DNA from: Ruminococcaceae bacterium UBA1213
GTDB taxonomy: Bacteria > Bacillota > Clostridia > Oscillospirales > Acutalibacteraceae
Direction of reading: 5' to 3'
Assembly (NCBI GenBank): GCA_002309275.1
Contig: DBXL01000158.1
Location: forward strand, 3,352 to 20,275
DNA: 16,924 nucleotides
Shown one piece after another: positions 1 through 9,200 of the stretch. How positions within the stretch are numbered: position 1 is the stretch's first letter; every line of letters starts with the position of its first letter. The notes under the pieces were generated by a model. It ran no database searches and was not told the origin of the DNA. It saw only the letters and a list, made by a program, of their open reading frames with translations. Made by a program: the position numbers and the translations under genes.

Positions 1-171
1 CCCTCACAAGTAACGGTTTATCTCGGTGAACCTAAATATACCTATGAAACTCCCGTTCAGTACTACTATTTCACCGTTGACGGCAAAGAATTCTTTATCG
101 CTGACTTTATCACCGATTATGACGCTTCTCTTATCAGGCATTACAGCAACTATAATGAGGTGTTCAATTAA
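1..171 (+). CDS. C-terminal end of an unidentified protein (5' end outside window)
   Basis: An open frame of 56 codons runs from the left edge to a TAA at 169-171. Its stop abuts the ATG of the metallophosphoesterase with no spacer (TAAATG), which suggests translational coupling and a shared transcript. The visible residues are rich in Tyr, Phe and acidic residues (for example QYYYFTVDGKEFFIADF near residues 20-36) and end in NYNEVFN. There is no membrane segment or recognisable motif. The sequence looks like a small beta-rich domain, but I do not recognise the family and no function can be given. The reading frame is supported by its position directly before the next gene and by the lack of any stop. 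Confidence 0.6.
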   Translation, partial: PSQVTVYLGEPKYTYETPVQYYYFTVDGKEFFIADFITDYDASLIRHYSNYNEVFN

Positions 172-699
172 ATGATATACTTTACCGCAGACCTCCATTT
201 TTATCATGACAAGGTTATCAAATTTGCCGACAGACCTTTCCAAAATATCGAACAAATGAACAAAACTCTCATTAAAAACTGGAACAGCAAAATCAAATCC
301 AATGACGAGATTTATATTTTAGGCGATTTTACCATGAAAGGTCATGCATTGGCACAGGAAATCCTTTATCAGCTTAAAGGCAGAAAACATCTTATCAAAG
401 GTAACCATGACGGCTTTATTAACAGCCCTCATTTTGAAAATTGCCTTTTTGAAAGCATTTCCGACTATAAAGAAATAAACTATATGAATACACAGTTTAT
501 TTTATTCCACTATCCCATTCTTGAATGGAACAGCTTTTTCAGGGGAAGCATACACCTGCATGGACATCAGCATAATCATGCAGATTATAACCTGCAAAAT
601 CTTCAAAACGGTATCCGCCGTTATGATGTCGGCGTTGATGCAAACAATATGTCACCTGTCAGTGCTGATGAAATTATTGCTTTCTTCAACTCTATATAA
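172..699 (+). CDS. Calcineurin-like metallophosphoesterase family protein (175 aa)
   Basis: This is a small cytosolic hydrolase of the calcineurin-like metallophosphoesterase superfamily, which uses a two-metal centre to cleave phosphoester bonds. The substrate cannot be told from sequence. The metal-binding motifs are all present in order: D7-x-H9 in the N-terminal strand (YFTADLHF), G51-D52, the GNHD signature at 77-80, H113 in FHYP and the GHQH motif at 131-134. The single-domain length of 175 aa is usual for the short stand-alone members found in bacteria and phages. There is no signal peptide. The ATG directly follows the stop of the preceding gene, with an AGG-type ribosome site about 11 nt upstream. 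The strong pheS promoter starts three bases after its stop, so it probably belongs to the transcript from the left. Family assignment is firm; the specific role is unknown. Confidence 0.9.
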   Translation: MIYFTADLHFYHDKVIKFADRPFQNIEQMNKTLIKNWNSKIKSNDEIYILGDFTMKGHALAQEILYQLKGRKHLIKGNHDGFINSPHFENCLFESISDYKEINYMNTQFILFHYPILEWNSFFRGSIHLHGHQHNHADYNLQNLQNGIRRYDVGVDANNMSPVSADEIIAFFNSI

Positions 700-701
700 T
701 A

Positions 702-730
702 TTGACAAATTCACTCGTTTTTGCTATTAT
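702..730 (+). promoter_or_regulatory. Sigma-A promoter of pheST
   Basis: TTGACA at 702-707 and TATTAT at 725-730 are separated by exactly 17 bp, an almost consensus housekeeping promoter. Transcription should start near 737. That leaves a leader of about 50 nt before the pheS start at 787, too short for the T-box riboswitch that controls many Firmicute synthetase operons. The promoter also argues against any pheS start upstream of the transcription start. Confidence 0.85.
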
Positions 731-786
731 TGAAAAGGTTTTTTATAATTTTTTGCAATTACTATTTGATTGTGAGGGAAAAAGGT

Positions 787-1827
787 ATGATAGACAAACT
801 GAAAAAAATTCTTGAAGACGGTGAACAGAGAATTGCCAAAACTCTCTCTGAAACCGAACTCCAGGACGTAAAAGCCTCCCTTCTCGGCAAACAGAGCGTT
901 TTTACGGAAGTAATGAAGGAAATGCCGAAACTTGATCCGAAGCTTCGCCCCGAAGTCGGCAAAATGGTCAATGAGATAAAATCCAAGTTTACTGCTCTCA
1001 TCGACAAGCAAAGACTTGAACTCCAGCTGAAAGCCGATAAAATTGATGAAAGCTTTGATATTACCGTTCCGGGCTTTGCACCTGCAAGTACAGGCGGTTT
1101 ACACCCCATTACCCAGATGTGCTATGACCTCAACGATGCTTTTCGTTCCATGGGCTTTGAGATTTTCGAGGAAGATGACATTACAAGCGAACTTTATGCT
1201 TTTGACAAGCTCAACTTCCCCCCGAATCACCCTGCAAGAGAAAGCATGGATACCTACTGGCTCGAAGGTCATGACAAGGGCTGTTCATGTGACAAACTCT
1301 GCTTACGCCCTCATCTTACAGGCGGAAGCGTGCGTTACCTCCAGACTCACAAGCCCCCCTATCGCTTTGTATATCCCGGCAGAGTTTACAGAAATGAATC
1401 CACTGACGCAAGACATGAAAGAGCTTTCTTCCAGTATGAAGCCCTTATCGTTGACAAGGAATTCACATTTGCTTCCGGTAAAGTGCTTATCAAAAGCATT
1501 CTCTCCAAGGTGTTCGGCAGAGATGTCCCTGTCAGAATGAGAGCAGGTTTCTTCCCCTTCGTTGAACCCGGTTTTGAAATAGATATGGGCTGTCTGGTAT
1601 GCGGCGGTAAAGGCTGCAGTGTCTGCAAGCAGGTCGGCTGGATTGAAATTATGCCCGGCGGTACGCCTCACCCCAATGTTCTCCGTGCAGGCGGTCTTGA
1701 TCCCGATGAATACACAGGTTTCTATGTCAACATCGGTCTTGACAGGCTTGTTATGATGAGATACGGCGTTGATGATGTCCGTCTGTTCCACAGTGCCGAT
1801 CTCAGATTTTTAGAGCAGTTTAACTAA
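787..1827 (+). CDS. pheS: Phenylalanyl-tRNA synthetase alpha subunit
   Basis: PheS is the catalytic alpha chain of the alpha2-beta2 phenylalanyl-tRNA synthetase. It activates phenylalanine with ATP and transfers it to tRNA-Phe in the cytoplasm. An N-terminal coiled coil (about residues 1-90) is followed by the class II catalytic core: HPITQ near 106-110, FPPNHPARES near 144-153, PGRVYRNES at 197-205 (motif 2) and GLDRLVMMRYG at 317-327 (motif 3). The ATG at 787 is chosen because GAGGG lies 8 nt upstream; an in-frame ATG at 721 lies inside the promoter and before the predicted transcript start. This gives 346 aa, normal for the family. Two features are unusual. A CX2CX4CX2C knuckle (C269, C272, C277, C280) precedes the HPNVL segment, and the residues before it read MPGGTPHPNVL rather than the common G-x-G-M-V-H-P form. 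A second cysteine patch (CSCDKLC) lies at 166-172. It looks like a divergent PheS type but is complete. pheT follows after 12 nt. Confidence 0.97.
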   Translation: MIDKLKKILEDGEQRIAKTLSETELQDVKASLLGKQSVFTEVMKEMPKLDPKLRPEVGKMVNEIKSKFTALIDKQRLELQLKADKIDESFDITVPGFAPASTGGLHPITQMCYDLNDAFRSMGFEIFEEDDITSELYAFDKLNFPPNHPARESMDTYWLEGHDKGCSCDKLCLRPHLTGGSVRYLQTHKPPYRFVYPGRVYRNESTDARHERAFFQYEALIVDKEFTFASGKVLIKSILSKVFGRDVPVRMRAGFFPFVEPGFEIDMGCLVCGGKGCSVCKQVGWIEIMPGGTPHPNVLRAGGLDPDEYTGFYVNIGLDRLVMMRYGVDDVRLFHSADLRFLEQFN

Positions 1828-1832
1828 GGAGG
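1826..1832 (+). promoter_or_regulatory. Strong ribosome site that sets the TTG start of pheT
   Basis: AAGGAGG overlaps the pheS stop (TAA 1825-1827) and sits 7 nt before the TTG at 1840. No in-frame ATG is placed as well, so pheT is read from TTG, and the overlap with the pheS stop implies translational coupling of the two subunits. Confidence 0.85.
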
Positions 1833-1839
1833 GCTATTT

Positions 1840-4278
1840 TTGAAAGTTTCACTTGATTGGATAAAAGAATATGTTGACCTCCCCGAAAGCATGGATTTGA
1901 CAAAACTTGCTTACGACCTCACAATGTCCACTGTTGAAGTCGAGGGTGCGGAAAAATTAGCAGATAAATTTGATAAAATGATTGTCGGCGTTATCAAAGA
2001 GGTACTCCCTCACCCCAATGCCGATAAGCTCCGTGTCTGCAAAACAGACATCGGAAATGAAATAAAAGACATTGTATGTGGCGGCTCAAACCTTGAAGCA
2101 GGCATGAAAGTTGTCGTTGCGTGTCCTGGTGCTATGGTGAAATGGCATGGCGAGGGTGAACTCGTTGAAATCAAAAATGCTGTTTTGCGTGGCGTGCAGA
2201 GCTTCGGTATGATTTGTGCTGCTGTCGAAATCGGTCTTGCTGACCTTTTCCCCGCTAACAACGACCATGAAATAGTTGACCTCTCTGCATTTGACGTGAA
2301 AGCAGGCACTCCGCTTGCAGAAGCACTTGACCTTGATGATATAATTCTTGAAATAGATAACAAGTCCATGACAAACCGCCCTGACCTTTGGGGACATTAC
2401 GGCATTGCAAGAGAAATTGCCGCTTTATATGACCTGCCTTTAAAGGAATTCCCGAAATTTGACCTGACAGACGTTCCGGCACTTCCCCTTGACATTCAGG
2501 ACAGTGAACGCTGTCCGAGATACATGGGTACGGAAATTAACGGCGTTTATGTAAAGCCCGCTCCCTATAAGATTCAGCAGAGAATCTGGAAAGTAGGTAT
2601 GCGTCCCATAAATGCCCTTGTCGATATAACCAACTATGTCATGCTTGCCACAGGCAATCCTACACACGCTTTTGACGCTGACAACATTAAAGAACACATT
2701 GTTGTAAGACGTGCATTTGACGGTGAAAAACTCCTCCTCCTCAATGAAAAGGAACTCACCCTTTCTACAAATGACCTCGTTATTGCCGATACAGAGAGTG
2801 CTGTCGGACTGGCTGGCGTTATGGGCGGTGCAAAAGATTCCATTCTCCCCAAAACTCAGAGAGTTTTGCTTGAAGTCGCCAACTTCAATGCACAGGGCAT
2901 AAGAGGAACAGCCCTCCGCTATGACAACAGAACTGACGCTTCTTCAAGATATGAAAAGGCTATTGATCCAGAAAGATGTGACCAGGCTTTTGCTCTCTCT
3001 ATGCAGATGTTCAAAGAAATTTACCCCGATATGCAGGTAATTGCTCACAGCGATTTCTACCCGAAGAAACTCGTAAAAAATGAAATTGACGTTTCTATGA
3101 AATGGCTGGAAAGCCGTCTTGGAAAGGTTATCGCAAGAGAAGATATTGTTAAAAAACTCTCTGAACTCGGCTTTGAAGTGTCTTTTGATGACGACAATAT
3201 GCATATAGTCGTTCCTACATGGCGTTCAACAGGTGACATCTCCATTAAAGACGACATCATGGAGGAAGTTGCAAGAATGTACGGCTATGAGAATTTTGAG
3301 CCGTCACCTATCACCACTACTTTCACAGGTGCTATCAATCAGCTTCAAATCGACCTTGAGAGAAAAATTAAAGAATATCTTGCTTTCAGATGTGATATGC
3401 GTGAAATTTTCACATATCCGTGGATGGACGATGAATATGTCAATGCTGTTTTGCAAAATACCGAAGGCATTCTCAAAATATCCACTCCCCCCTCACCTGA
3501 TGAGAGTTATGTGCGTTCATCTCTCCTGCCCAACATTGTTAAAGCTGTCAATAAAAATCTCCGCTACTATACCGAATTTTCAATTTTCGAGTGTGCGAGA
3601 GTCTTTTTCGACAGGGATTACACCTCTCCCTATGACGAAACAGAAAAACTCCCCTTGCAGCAGAAAAACTTTGGCGGTGCATTTGTCGGCACTTACAAGA
3701 ACATTACTGACCTTTTCAGAAAGTCAAAGGGCGTTCTTGAAAATATGTCAAGATATACCCATATGGAAAACTTTACTTTCAAAAAATCCGATAAACCTGT
3801 ATGGGCTGATGAAACTCTCTGGATGAATATTTTTGTCGGTGATGAAAAAATAGGCGATTTTGCTCTCCTTTCAAAGCAAATCGCTTTGCAGTGCGGTATC
3901 AAAAACAACGCTGTCATGCTGTTTGAATTCAACTATGATGTGCTGAAGCCCTTCAAATCAAGAACCAATACATTCAGCCATCTCCCTGAATATCCCGTCA
4001 ATGACTTTGACCTCTCCATGCTCATAGATGAGAATATCTCCTGGGCTGATATCAAGTCAACCATACTTGACGCTAACAAAGATAATGCTTTGCTGAAATC
4101 CGTTTCATTTGTCGAGGAATACAAGGGCAAACAGATTATCAAAGGCAAAAAGTCTGTTACTCTCCGCCTTGAAATAGGCTCTGACGAAAAAACTCTTACC
4201 TCTTCTGAACTTGAAAAAATCGGTTTTGGCGTTGCAAAGTGCCTTGAAGAAAAATATCACGCTTCCCTCAGAGCTTAA
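1840..4278 (+). CDS. pheT: Phenylalanyl-tRNA synthetase beta subunit
   Basis: PheT is the large beta chain of the tetrameric phenylalanyl-tRNA synthetase. It binds the tRNA and edits mischarged Tyr-tRNA-Phe. The 812 residues match the usual bacterial length of about 800. Domains in order: an N-terminal region; the OB-fold tRNA-binding domain (about 40-150, with HPNADKLRVC at 58-67 and LRGVQSFGMICA at 116-127); the B3/B4 editing region (about 210-390, with VDITNYVMLATGNPTHAFD at 261-279); the B5 domain (about 415-490); the catalytic-like core (about 490-700, with FTYPW); and the C-terminal ferredoxin-fold anticodon-binding domain (about 717-812, with a YPVNDFDLS segment). The start is TTG, fixed by an excellent Shine-Dalgarno site. 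It is the last gene of the pheST operon and is followed by a terminator. No damage is seen. Confidence 0.97.
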   Translation: MKVSLDWIKEYVDLPESMDLTKLAYDLTMSTVEVEGAEKLADKFDKMIVGVIKEVLPHPNADKLRVCKTDIGNEIKDIVCGGSNLEAGMKVVVACPGAMVKWHGEGELVEIKNAVLRGVQSFGMICAAVEIGLADLFPANNDHEIVDLSAFDVKAGTPLAEALDLDDIILEIDNKSMTNRPDLWGHYGIAREIAALYDLPLKEFPKFDLTDVPALPLDIQDSERCPRYMGTEINGVYVKPAPYKIQQRIWKVGMRPINALVDITNYVMLATGNPTHAFDADNIKEHIVVRRAFDGEKLLLLNEKELTLSTNDLVIADTESAVGLAGVMGGAKDSILPKTQRVLLEVANFNAQGIRGTALRYDNRTDASSRYEKAIDPERCDQAFALSMQMFKEIYPDMQVIAHSDFYPKKLVKNEIDVSMKWLESRLGKVIAREDIVKKLSELGFEVSFDDDNMHIVVPTWRSTGDISIKDDIMEEVARMYGYENFEPSPITTTFTGAINQLQIDLERKIKEYLAFRCDMREIFTYPWMDDEYVNAVLQNTEGILKISTPPSPDESYVRSSLLPNIVKAVNKNLRYYTEFSIFECARVFFDRDYTSPYDETEKLPLQQKNFGGAFVGTYKNITDLFRKSKGVLENMSRYTHMENFTFKKSDKPVWADETLWMNIFVGDEKIGDFALLSKQIALQCGIKNNAVMLFEFNYDVLKPFKSRTNTFSHLPEYPVNDFDLSMLIDENISWADIKSTILDANKDNALLKSVSFVEEYKGKQIIKGKKSVTLRLEIGSDEKTLTSSELEKIGFGVAKCLEEKYHASLRA

Positions 4279-4280
4279 CC

Positions 4281-4308
4281 ATTAGCAATGAGCAGTTAGC
4301 AATTAGCA
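4281..4308. repeat. Four tandem 7-bp units (consensus RTTAGCA)
   Basis: Directly after the pheT stop four heptamers stand in a row: ATTAGCA, ATGAGCA, GTTAGCA and ATTAGCA. They look like a remnant of an intergenic mini-repeat. Similar TTAGCAAT-type spacer repeats are, from memory, common in gut Firmicutes. There is no evidence of function. Confidence 0.7.
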
Positions 4309-4322
4309 TTTATAAAACAAAT

Positions 4323-4362
4323 TTCCCCTTGTACAAAATTACATCGTACAAGGGGAATTTTT
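4323..4362 (+). terminator. Rho-independent terminator of pheST, possibly bidirectional
   Basis: A perfect 12-bp stem pairs TTCCCCTTGTAC (4323-4334) with GTACAAGGGGAA (4346-4357) around an 11-nt loop, and is followed by TTTTT (4358-4362). On the - strand the same stem is followed by ATTTGTTTT, so it may also stop the convergent island operon, which has no obvious hairpin of its own after its last stop at 4464. Confidence 0.92.
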
Positions 4363-4381
4363 ATTTCCAAAAAACCGTAAA

Positions 4382-4429
4382 TGCACCTGACAGGACTTGA
4401 ACCTGCACCCTTTCGGACTGGAACCTAAT
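4382..4429 (-). pseudogene. 3' half of tRNA-Leu(UAG); putative attachment site
   Basis: Read on the - strand this is a tRNA from the anticodon loop onward. The loop gives U33, anticodon TAG (4427-4425) and purine G37. It is followed by the 3' anticodon stem TCCAG (4422-4418), an 11-nt class II variable arm (4417-4407), a T-stem GCAGG / T-loop TTCAAGT / CCTGT (4406-4390), the 3' acceptor strand CAGGTGC (4389-4383) and discriminator A (4382). CCA is not encoded. Upstream of the loop the sequence does not pair with TCCAG, and there is no D-arm or 5' acceptor strand (GCACCTG expected). The break therefore falls in the anticodon loop, a classical crossover site of tyrosine integrases. I read it as one end of an integrated element or its remnant. 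Confidence 0.85.
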
Positions 4430-4463
4430 GCTGACGACACCTTATGGAATTTATTTTTTTGTT

Positions 4464-6275
4464 TTATTGATTAAAAAATCCCAAATCTGGATTGTCGGGT
4501 AACCCTACTATCGAAGCCCTGTCAAGAAAAACATTAAATCTTTCACAAGATGTTTCTGGCAACAATGTGCAGTCATGACATGAGGCATAATTCAAATTTT
4601 TATACCCCTGATTCATAGAAGATATGCACAATGGATCTGCACTGCACCAACCGGCTCGCTCTAACATATTGTCCATTATTTTTTCAAACAGTTCTTTGTT
4701 GTTCGCAATGCTTATTAATCCGCCAAGACTGCTGTCACTGTCAGATGAAGAAACATAAATCAAAATACCGCACATTTTGACTTCATTTTTCGCATCATTG
4801 ACCTCACTGTAAATCTTCTCACGGATAGAAGCAGCACTGTAACCGCATATATTGGATATTTCTCTTATGAATAAATGTGCAAAAGTATGCAGTAAAACAT
4901 AAGTTTCCGAAAAAGCATCGAATATAAAATGTCCGTCATTCATTGCTTTTTCCATTGTTTTGTAATGTGATGAATTGGCATTCCGCCATTGTGCAATTTT
5001 ATCTTCATTGAATCGTATAAATATTCCTTCGCCCCTCAATTCAACAGCCGGAAGCCAATCATACGGATATTGAGAAATGGCAACTTTATTATTCTCATTG
5101 CGGCTTATTCTTGTAAATCCAGTAAAAGCCTGCGTTACCGTAAGCCTGTCAACAACGGCAATCTGTTCAAAAAAAGAGGAATATTTGTCTGGGATATCTG
5201 ACGAATAAGAAGAAAAATTGTCTTCATTCTGATTTTCTGCATTTGAGAGTACAGCATACTCATCCTCAAGTATTGATAATTCGTTTCTGCCTTTCCCTGC
5301 CTGCAATTCAATTTTTACAACATTCCATGAACGCATAACTTCCGCATCAGTGATTTTATTATCTTTCAACATATTGCGAACGGTTTTGGCAATTTTGGAT
5401 TCATCCAATTCTTTGATAATATCATAATTTTTCTGAATATACTGCACAACTTTTTTACTCCACGGAGGAATCAAAAGTGCCGATTTGGTGATTGGAAAAT
5501 AAACTCCCGATGCGGAACGTAGTCTTGTGTGCATTTTTTCATTACAGCCATATTTGGCTTTTGCAAACGGCTCTTTAAAGTGAGGATGTTTACAAGTACA
5601 TTTGTATTCTGACAAGGCATTTTCCGCAAATGCCTGTGACATACCTCTTGTTGTTTTACACTCGTCACATTCCAATATCAAGCTGTCTATATCCGTTCTG
5701 TTATAAATATTCCTCATTTTTATTCTCGGAGATTTATTTCCCGATATACATTCTTTTCCGCTATGAACCCACCAATCATAAGGAAAATCATCCATATGTC
5801 CGTTTAAACAAACAACAATAAATCTTGAGGCATTAAGGTTATTATGACATTTTGGACATTCATGCCGTTTTTTTGTGTCTAATTCCTTGAAATCATAAAT
5901 ATTGCCACACCTTGAACAATGCAGCTTTTCCGGAAATATGTAAGAAAGGACATTTTTTCCCTGTGAAAAGCTATTCGTACTTTTAGTTACTCTTGGCATG
6001 AGAAAATATTTTGCACCTGTTATGACAGATAGATTTTCATTGAAAAGTTTTCTTTTTTCAATTTCTTCATTGTCATTCGGATTGTATCCCCAATCATCCG
6101 CAGCGGCTATGATTACCGTATCATCTTTAAAGTCCACAATAGAACCTATTCCAAATGTGGTGATAAGCTGTGTTTTTCGGATATTTCCTACTGATATTTT
6201 TTCATTTGAAAATTTGGATACAGTTGTATCCTCTCCGTCTTTTTGTTGTTTTTTTCTGAAACTCGGTTTAGCCAA
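4464..6275 (-). CDS. DrmB-like DUF1998 zinc-binding protein of a DISARM-related system
   Basis: This 603-aa protein has the marks of DrmB, the DUF1998 partner of the DISARM helicase DrmA. The N-terminal block RKTQLITTFGIGSIVDF (33-49) is typical of DrmB. Two CX2C pairs (C120/C123 and C140/C143) form a probable zinc ribbon, with further pairs at C203/C206 and C226/C228. The DUF1998 region runs from about 455 to 590 with LLHTFAHLFIREI (461-473), a Ser/Asp-rich SSDSDSSLGGL loop (510-520), and a C-terminal cysteine set C544, C550, C566, C569 and C577 ending in ETSCERFNVFLDR. In DISARM, DrmA and DrmB form a complex that binds DNA; the same pairing is inferred here. The start is TTG at 6275, because AGGGGG lies 7 nt upstream and overlaps the stop of the helicase gene. 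It is the last gene of the operon, 11 nt after the helicase. The exact DUF1998 subfamily cannot be settled by eye. Confidence 0.88.
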   Translation of the reverse strand: MAKPSFRKKQQKDGEDTTVSKFSNEKISVGNIRKTQLITTFGIGSIVDFKDDTVIIAAADDWGYNPNDNEEIEKRKLFNENLSVITGAKYFLMPRVTKSTNSFSQGKNVLSYIFPEKLHCSRCGNIYDFKELDTKKRHECPKCHNNLNASRFIVVCLNGHMDDFPYDWWVHSGKECISGNKSPRIKMRNIYNRTDIDSLILECDECKTTRGMSQAFAENALSEYKCTCKHPHFKEPFAKAKYGCNEKMHTRLRSASGVYFPITKSALLIPPWSKKVVQYIQKNYDIIKELDESKIAKTVRNMLKDNKITDAEVMRSWNVVKIELQAGKGRNELSILEDEYAVLSNAENQNEDNFSSYSSDIPDKYSSFFEQIAVVDRLTVTQAFTGFTRISRNENNKVAISQYPYDWLPAVELRGEGIFIRFNEDKIAQWRNANSSHYKTMEKAMNDGHFIFDAFSETYVLLHTFAHLFIREISNICGYSAASIREKIYSEVNDAKNEVKMCGILIYVSSSDSDSSLGGLISIANNKELFEKIMDNMLERAGWCSADPLCISSMNQGYKNLNYASCHDCTLLPETSCERFNVFLDRASIVGLPDNPDLGFFNQ

Positions 6276-6282
6276 AATATAT

Positions 6283-6288
6283 CCCCCT
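6283..6288 (-). promoter_or_regulatory. Ribosome site fixing the TTG start of the DrmB-like gene
   Basis: On the - strand AGGGGG (6288-6283) lies 7 nt before TTG (6275-6273) and shares bases with the TAG stop of the upstream helicase (6289-6287). This favours a terminating-and-restarting ribosome and supports the non-ATG start. Confidence 0.7.
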
Positions 6289-9200
6289 ATCTCTTTGTAA
6301 AATAAATATTTGATGACGCTTCAACATTTCTTGCGGAATTAAGTATCGGCGGAATATCTGAACCATTATTATTCTCTGCACTTCTGAAAAGTGCAGAATC
6401 CTCATTTTGATAGTTGGAAAATACCAATTGATTCGGCAAAGCATCGGCTAAATCTTTCCAGCATTTGAGATAATAGTCAAGCCATTCTTCGGCATAATCT
6501 CTCATATCCGGTTCAATGTCCTCTACACGTTTCAATATATCATATTTTACTTTTTCTATAATGCTGTCATTGCCTTGATATTTGCAGGCACTTTCATTCG
6601 CATTATATTTTGAAACAGTATGTCTTATAATTGCCATCATCGCACAATGCAGAGCTTTTTCTATTGCACGGGGAGAATATGAAGTAACACTCGTTGCTTC
6701 TACATATTTATAAAATGAACTGTGATAATAAACAAATTGCTCATAAAATGATTTATCTCTTGAACGCATACCGTTGTACAATGATATAACCAATCCTGGA
6801 TTTGTTCTTCCGACACGGCTTGTTGCCTGTATATATTCTGAATTTGATTTTGGCTGACCGTACATACACATAAAACCCAACCTGTCAATATCTATACCGA
6901 CAGAAAGCATATTCGATGCCATAATGTAATCAAAACAATCGTCATATGTAAATGGATGTGACAGTCTTTTCAGTATATTTTGTATTTCTTTTGCAGAATT
7001 TCTGCTTGTCAGTTCATCATTTTTTAAATATGGAGGAATGTTCGCTTCTTTTCCGTCAGCCTTCAGATCGTATTTTTCGGCTTCCTGTCTGAATTTATAG
7101 GATGAAAGATATTTTATTTCCGATGATATTCTGTCTGAAATGATAATAGAATTTGAACCAAGTTCTTTCAGTGAATTGAAGTATCCTACATCCGTATAAT
7201 ATTGGTCAATTACTTTGCTGTGCCTGCCTTGTTTTTTATACAAGTGTTTCATAAATGTAAGCAAAGCAAATATTTTTATAAGTGTTTCGGATGTTCCTGT
7301 GCCTATGGAACATATTCCCACATACGTCCTTGCAGGTCTTTGAGTTTCATTTGCCTCGACTGCAAAAAAAGAATCCTTATATGACAAACCATTTGGCGGA
7401 AACTGAATCATATTTCTGTTATATAATATCTTTATCTGTCTGTCAGCGTTTTTGACAGTTGCCGTTGAAGCAATGATTTTAGGAGCATTTCCGTAATTTT
7501 TACAAATTTCCTCTATTGCCATTTCGTAAATACCGGTAATTGAGCCAAGCGGTCCCGAAATAAGATGCAATTCATCTTGTATGATAAGCTCCGGCGGTTT
7601 GCAGCCATTTGCTCCGAGAAGATTTCCGGCATTTTCTTCCCAAGTTATCCTTGCAAATTTATCTACTGTACTCAAAATAAATGTCGGTGCAATATTATAA
7701 ATATCGTCATCAACAACGTAAACGGGCAAATGACTGTGAAACTCGCACTTCGGATTATTACAGCATGAAATATTCATTGAATTATGGTTAATAGAATAGC
7801 CCCCGATACCTATTTCTGAACCGCACCATGGACATTGGGTGATTTGCATGGGATTGCCTTGATAGACAGTGGCAGAAGAATCTTCTTTTAATTTATTTAA
7901 TGTTTCCGCCGCCTCTTTTATATGATTTGGAGTCATGCCGGAACCTATCCATAAGCCAATAGATATTTCTTCTCCGGGAATATGATAGCGTCTACGCATA
8001 TCCTCACAAGCACACACCAATGCAGTGGCTCTTTCAAACTGCTGTATGGTAAGCAGTCTGAGAGTATATCTCATAATAATTGTTACGCCATTTGGATTAC
8101 CGTCCTCATTGTTCAATCTCCTGAAAAATATGGAAAATGCCGACAATCCCAAATAGGCTTCCGTTTTTCCTCCTCCTGTGGGAAACCACAAAAGATCAAC
8201 ATCATTGCGGAAATCAGAGTTATTATTTGCAATATCGGGAATGATCTGAAGTATATATGCCATTTGGAACGGATACCAACTGACAATATCAGAGGAACAA
8301 TGCTTTGTTTTTATTCTCTGCAAAAGCATAGCTTCGTTCATATATTGAAATGATTTCCATGCAATATCATTACTTTGCAACAATGATATACCGTTACGCA
8401 GTCTTTTGATACATATTTCAATATTTCGAAAAGACTGTTCGGCAGTTTTGGGATATTTTTCTATCAATACGCTATTATGCTTCAGATTATCATACCATTC
8501 CTCATACTTGGAAACAAAGTAAGCAAGCTGATCATAGGCAGTTTTTCTGTCTGCATTCTTCCAATATTTCATGTACAAACAATCAATGTCGCTAAATAAT
8601 CTCGGCATCATCTGCAACATTCTGTATTGAGGTATAAACTCGCTTTTTATCTCATTAACTATATTATTTTCCACACAATGCACCGATGAACAGCCATGTC
8701 CGTAAGAGTAGTTATCGATGGAATCATAAAGCATATCGTTCTTTTCATCTTCAAATGCTTTATGTATATTTCTTTGATAAATCGGTATAAATCCCTTTTG
8801 ATTTTTAACGGATATTTCACATTGAAAAAGTGCATTGATACTATTGCTGATTATATCATTTACCGAACTGTGCTTGTTGATCACCGAAACGGTTGCAAGT
8901 ATACTGCCGTCTGTATTTACTTTTCTTATATGAAAATACATCAAAATATCAGGTTCTTTGGATATACTCATATAACAAACTTTATCGGGAACGGAAATAT
9001 TCGTAACAAATTTTTTGGCATTACGGGTATAAAAATGCTTATTAACGATTTTATTATTTTCTTCTGTCTGCTGTTCGGAATGGTGATATACAGCATACGA
9101 AAAAGAAATCTGCAATTCATCGCCGCATCTTGCAGAAAAAGATATCCCCATTGATGACGGCTTAAATATACTTGCATTTTTTATCTGTTCATTGTTTTCT

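Noticed and set aside
721..786. 22-codon N-terminal extension of PheS from ATG 721
   Set aside because: The ATG lies within the spacer and just before the -10 box of a near-consensus promoter, has no ribosome site, and the extension is hydrophobic and absent from known PheS. The start at 787 has GAGGG at good spacing.
700..786. T-box riboswitch ahead of pheST
   Set aside because: The predicted leader is only about 50 nt, without the specifier stem, the T-box sequence or an antiterminator.
1043..1540. 165-aa open frame on the + strand inside pheS
   Set aside because: It is the +1 frame of a conserved gene with no similarity to anything recognisable.
4382..4466. Complete tRNA gene on the - strand
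   Set aside because: Only the 3' half is present; the 5' acceptor strand, D-arm and 5' anticodon stem are missing and the sequence runs into the end of the DrmB-like gene.
8696..9154. 152-aa open frame on the + strand opposite the helicase gene
   Set aside because: It lies fully antisense to a well-supported helicase reading frame, lacks a ribosome site and has a hydrophobic, low-complexity composition typical of an A+T-rich shadow frame.
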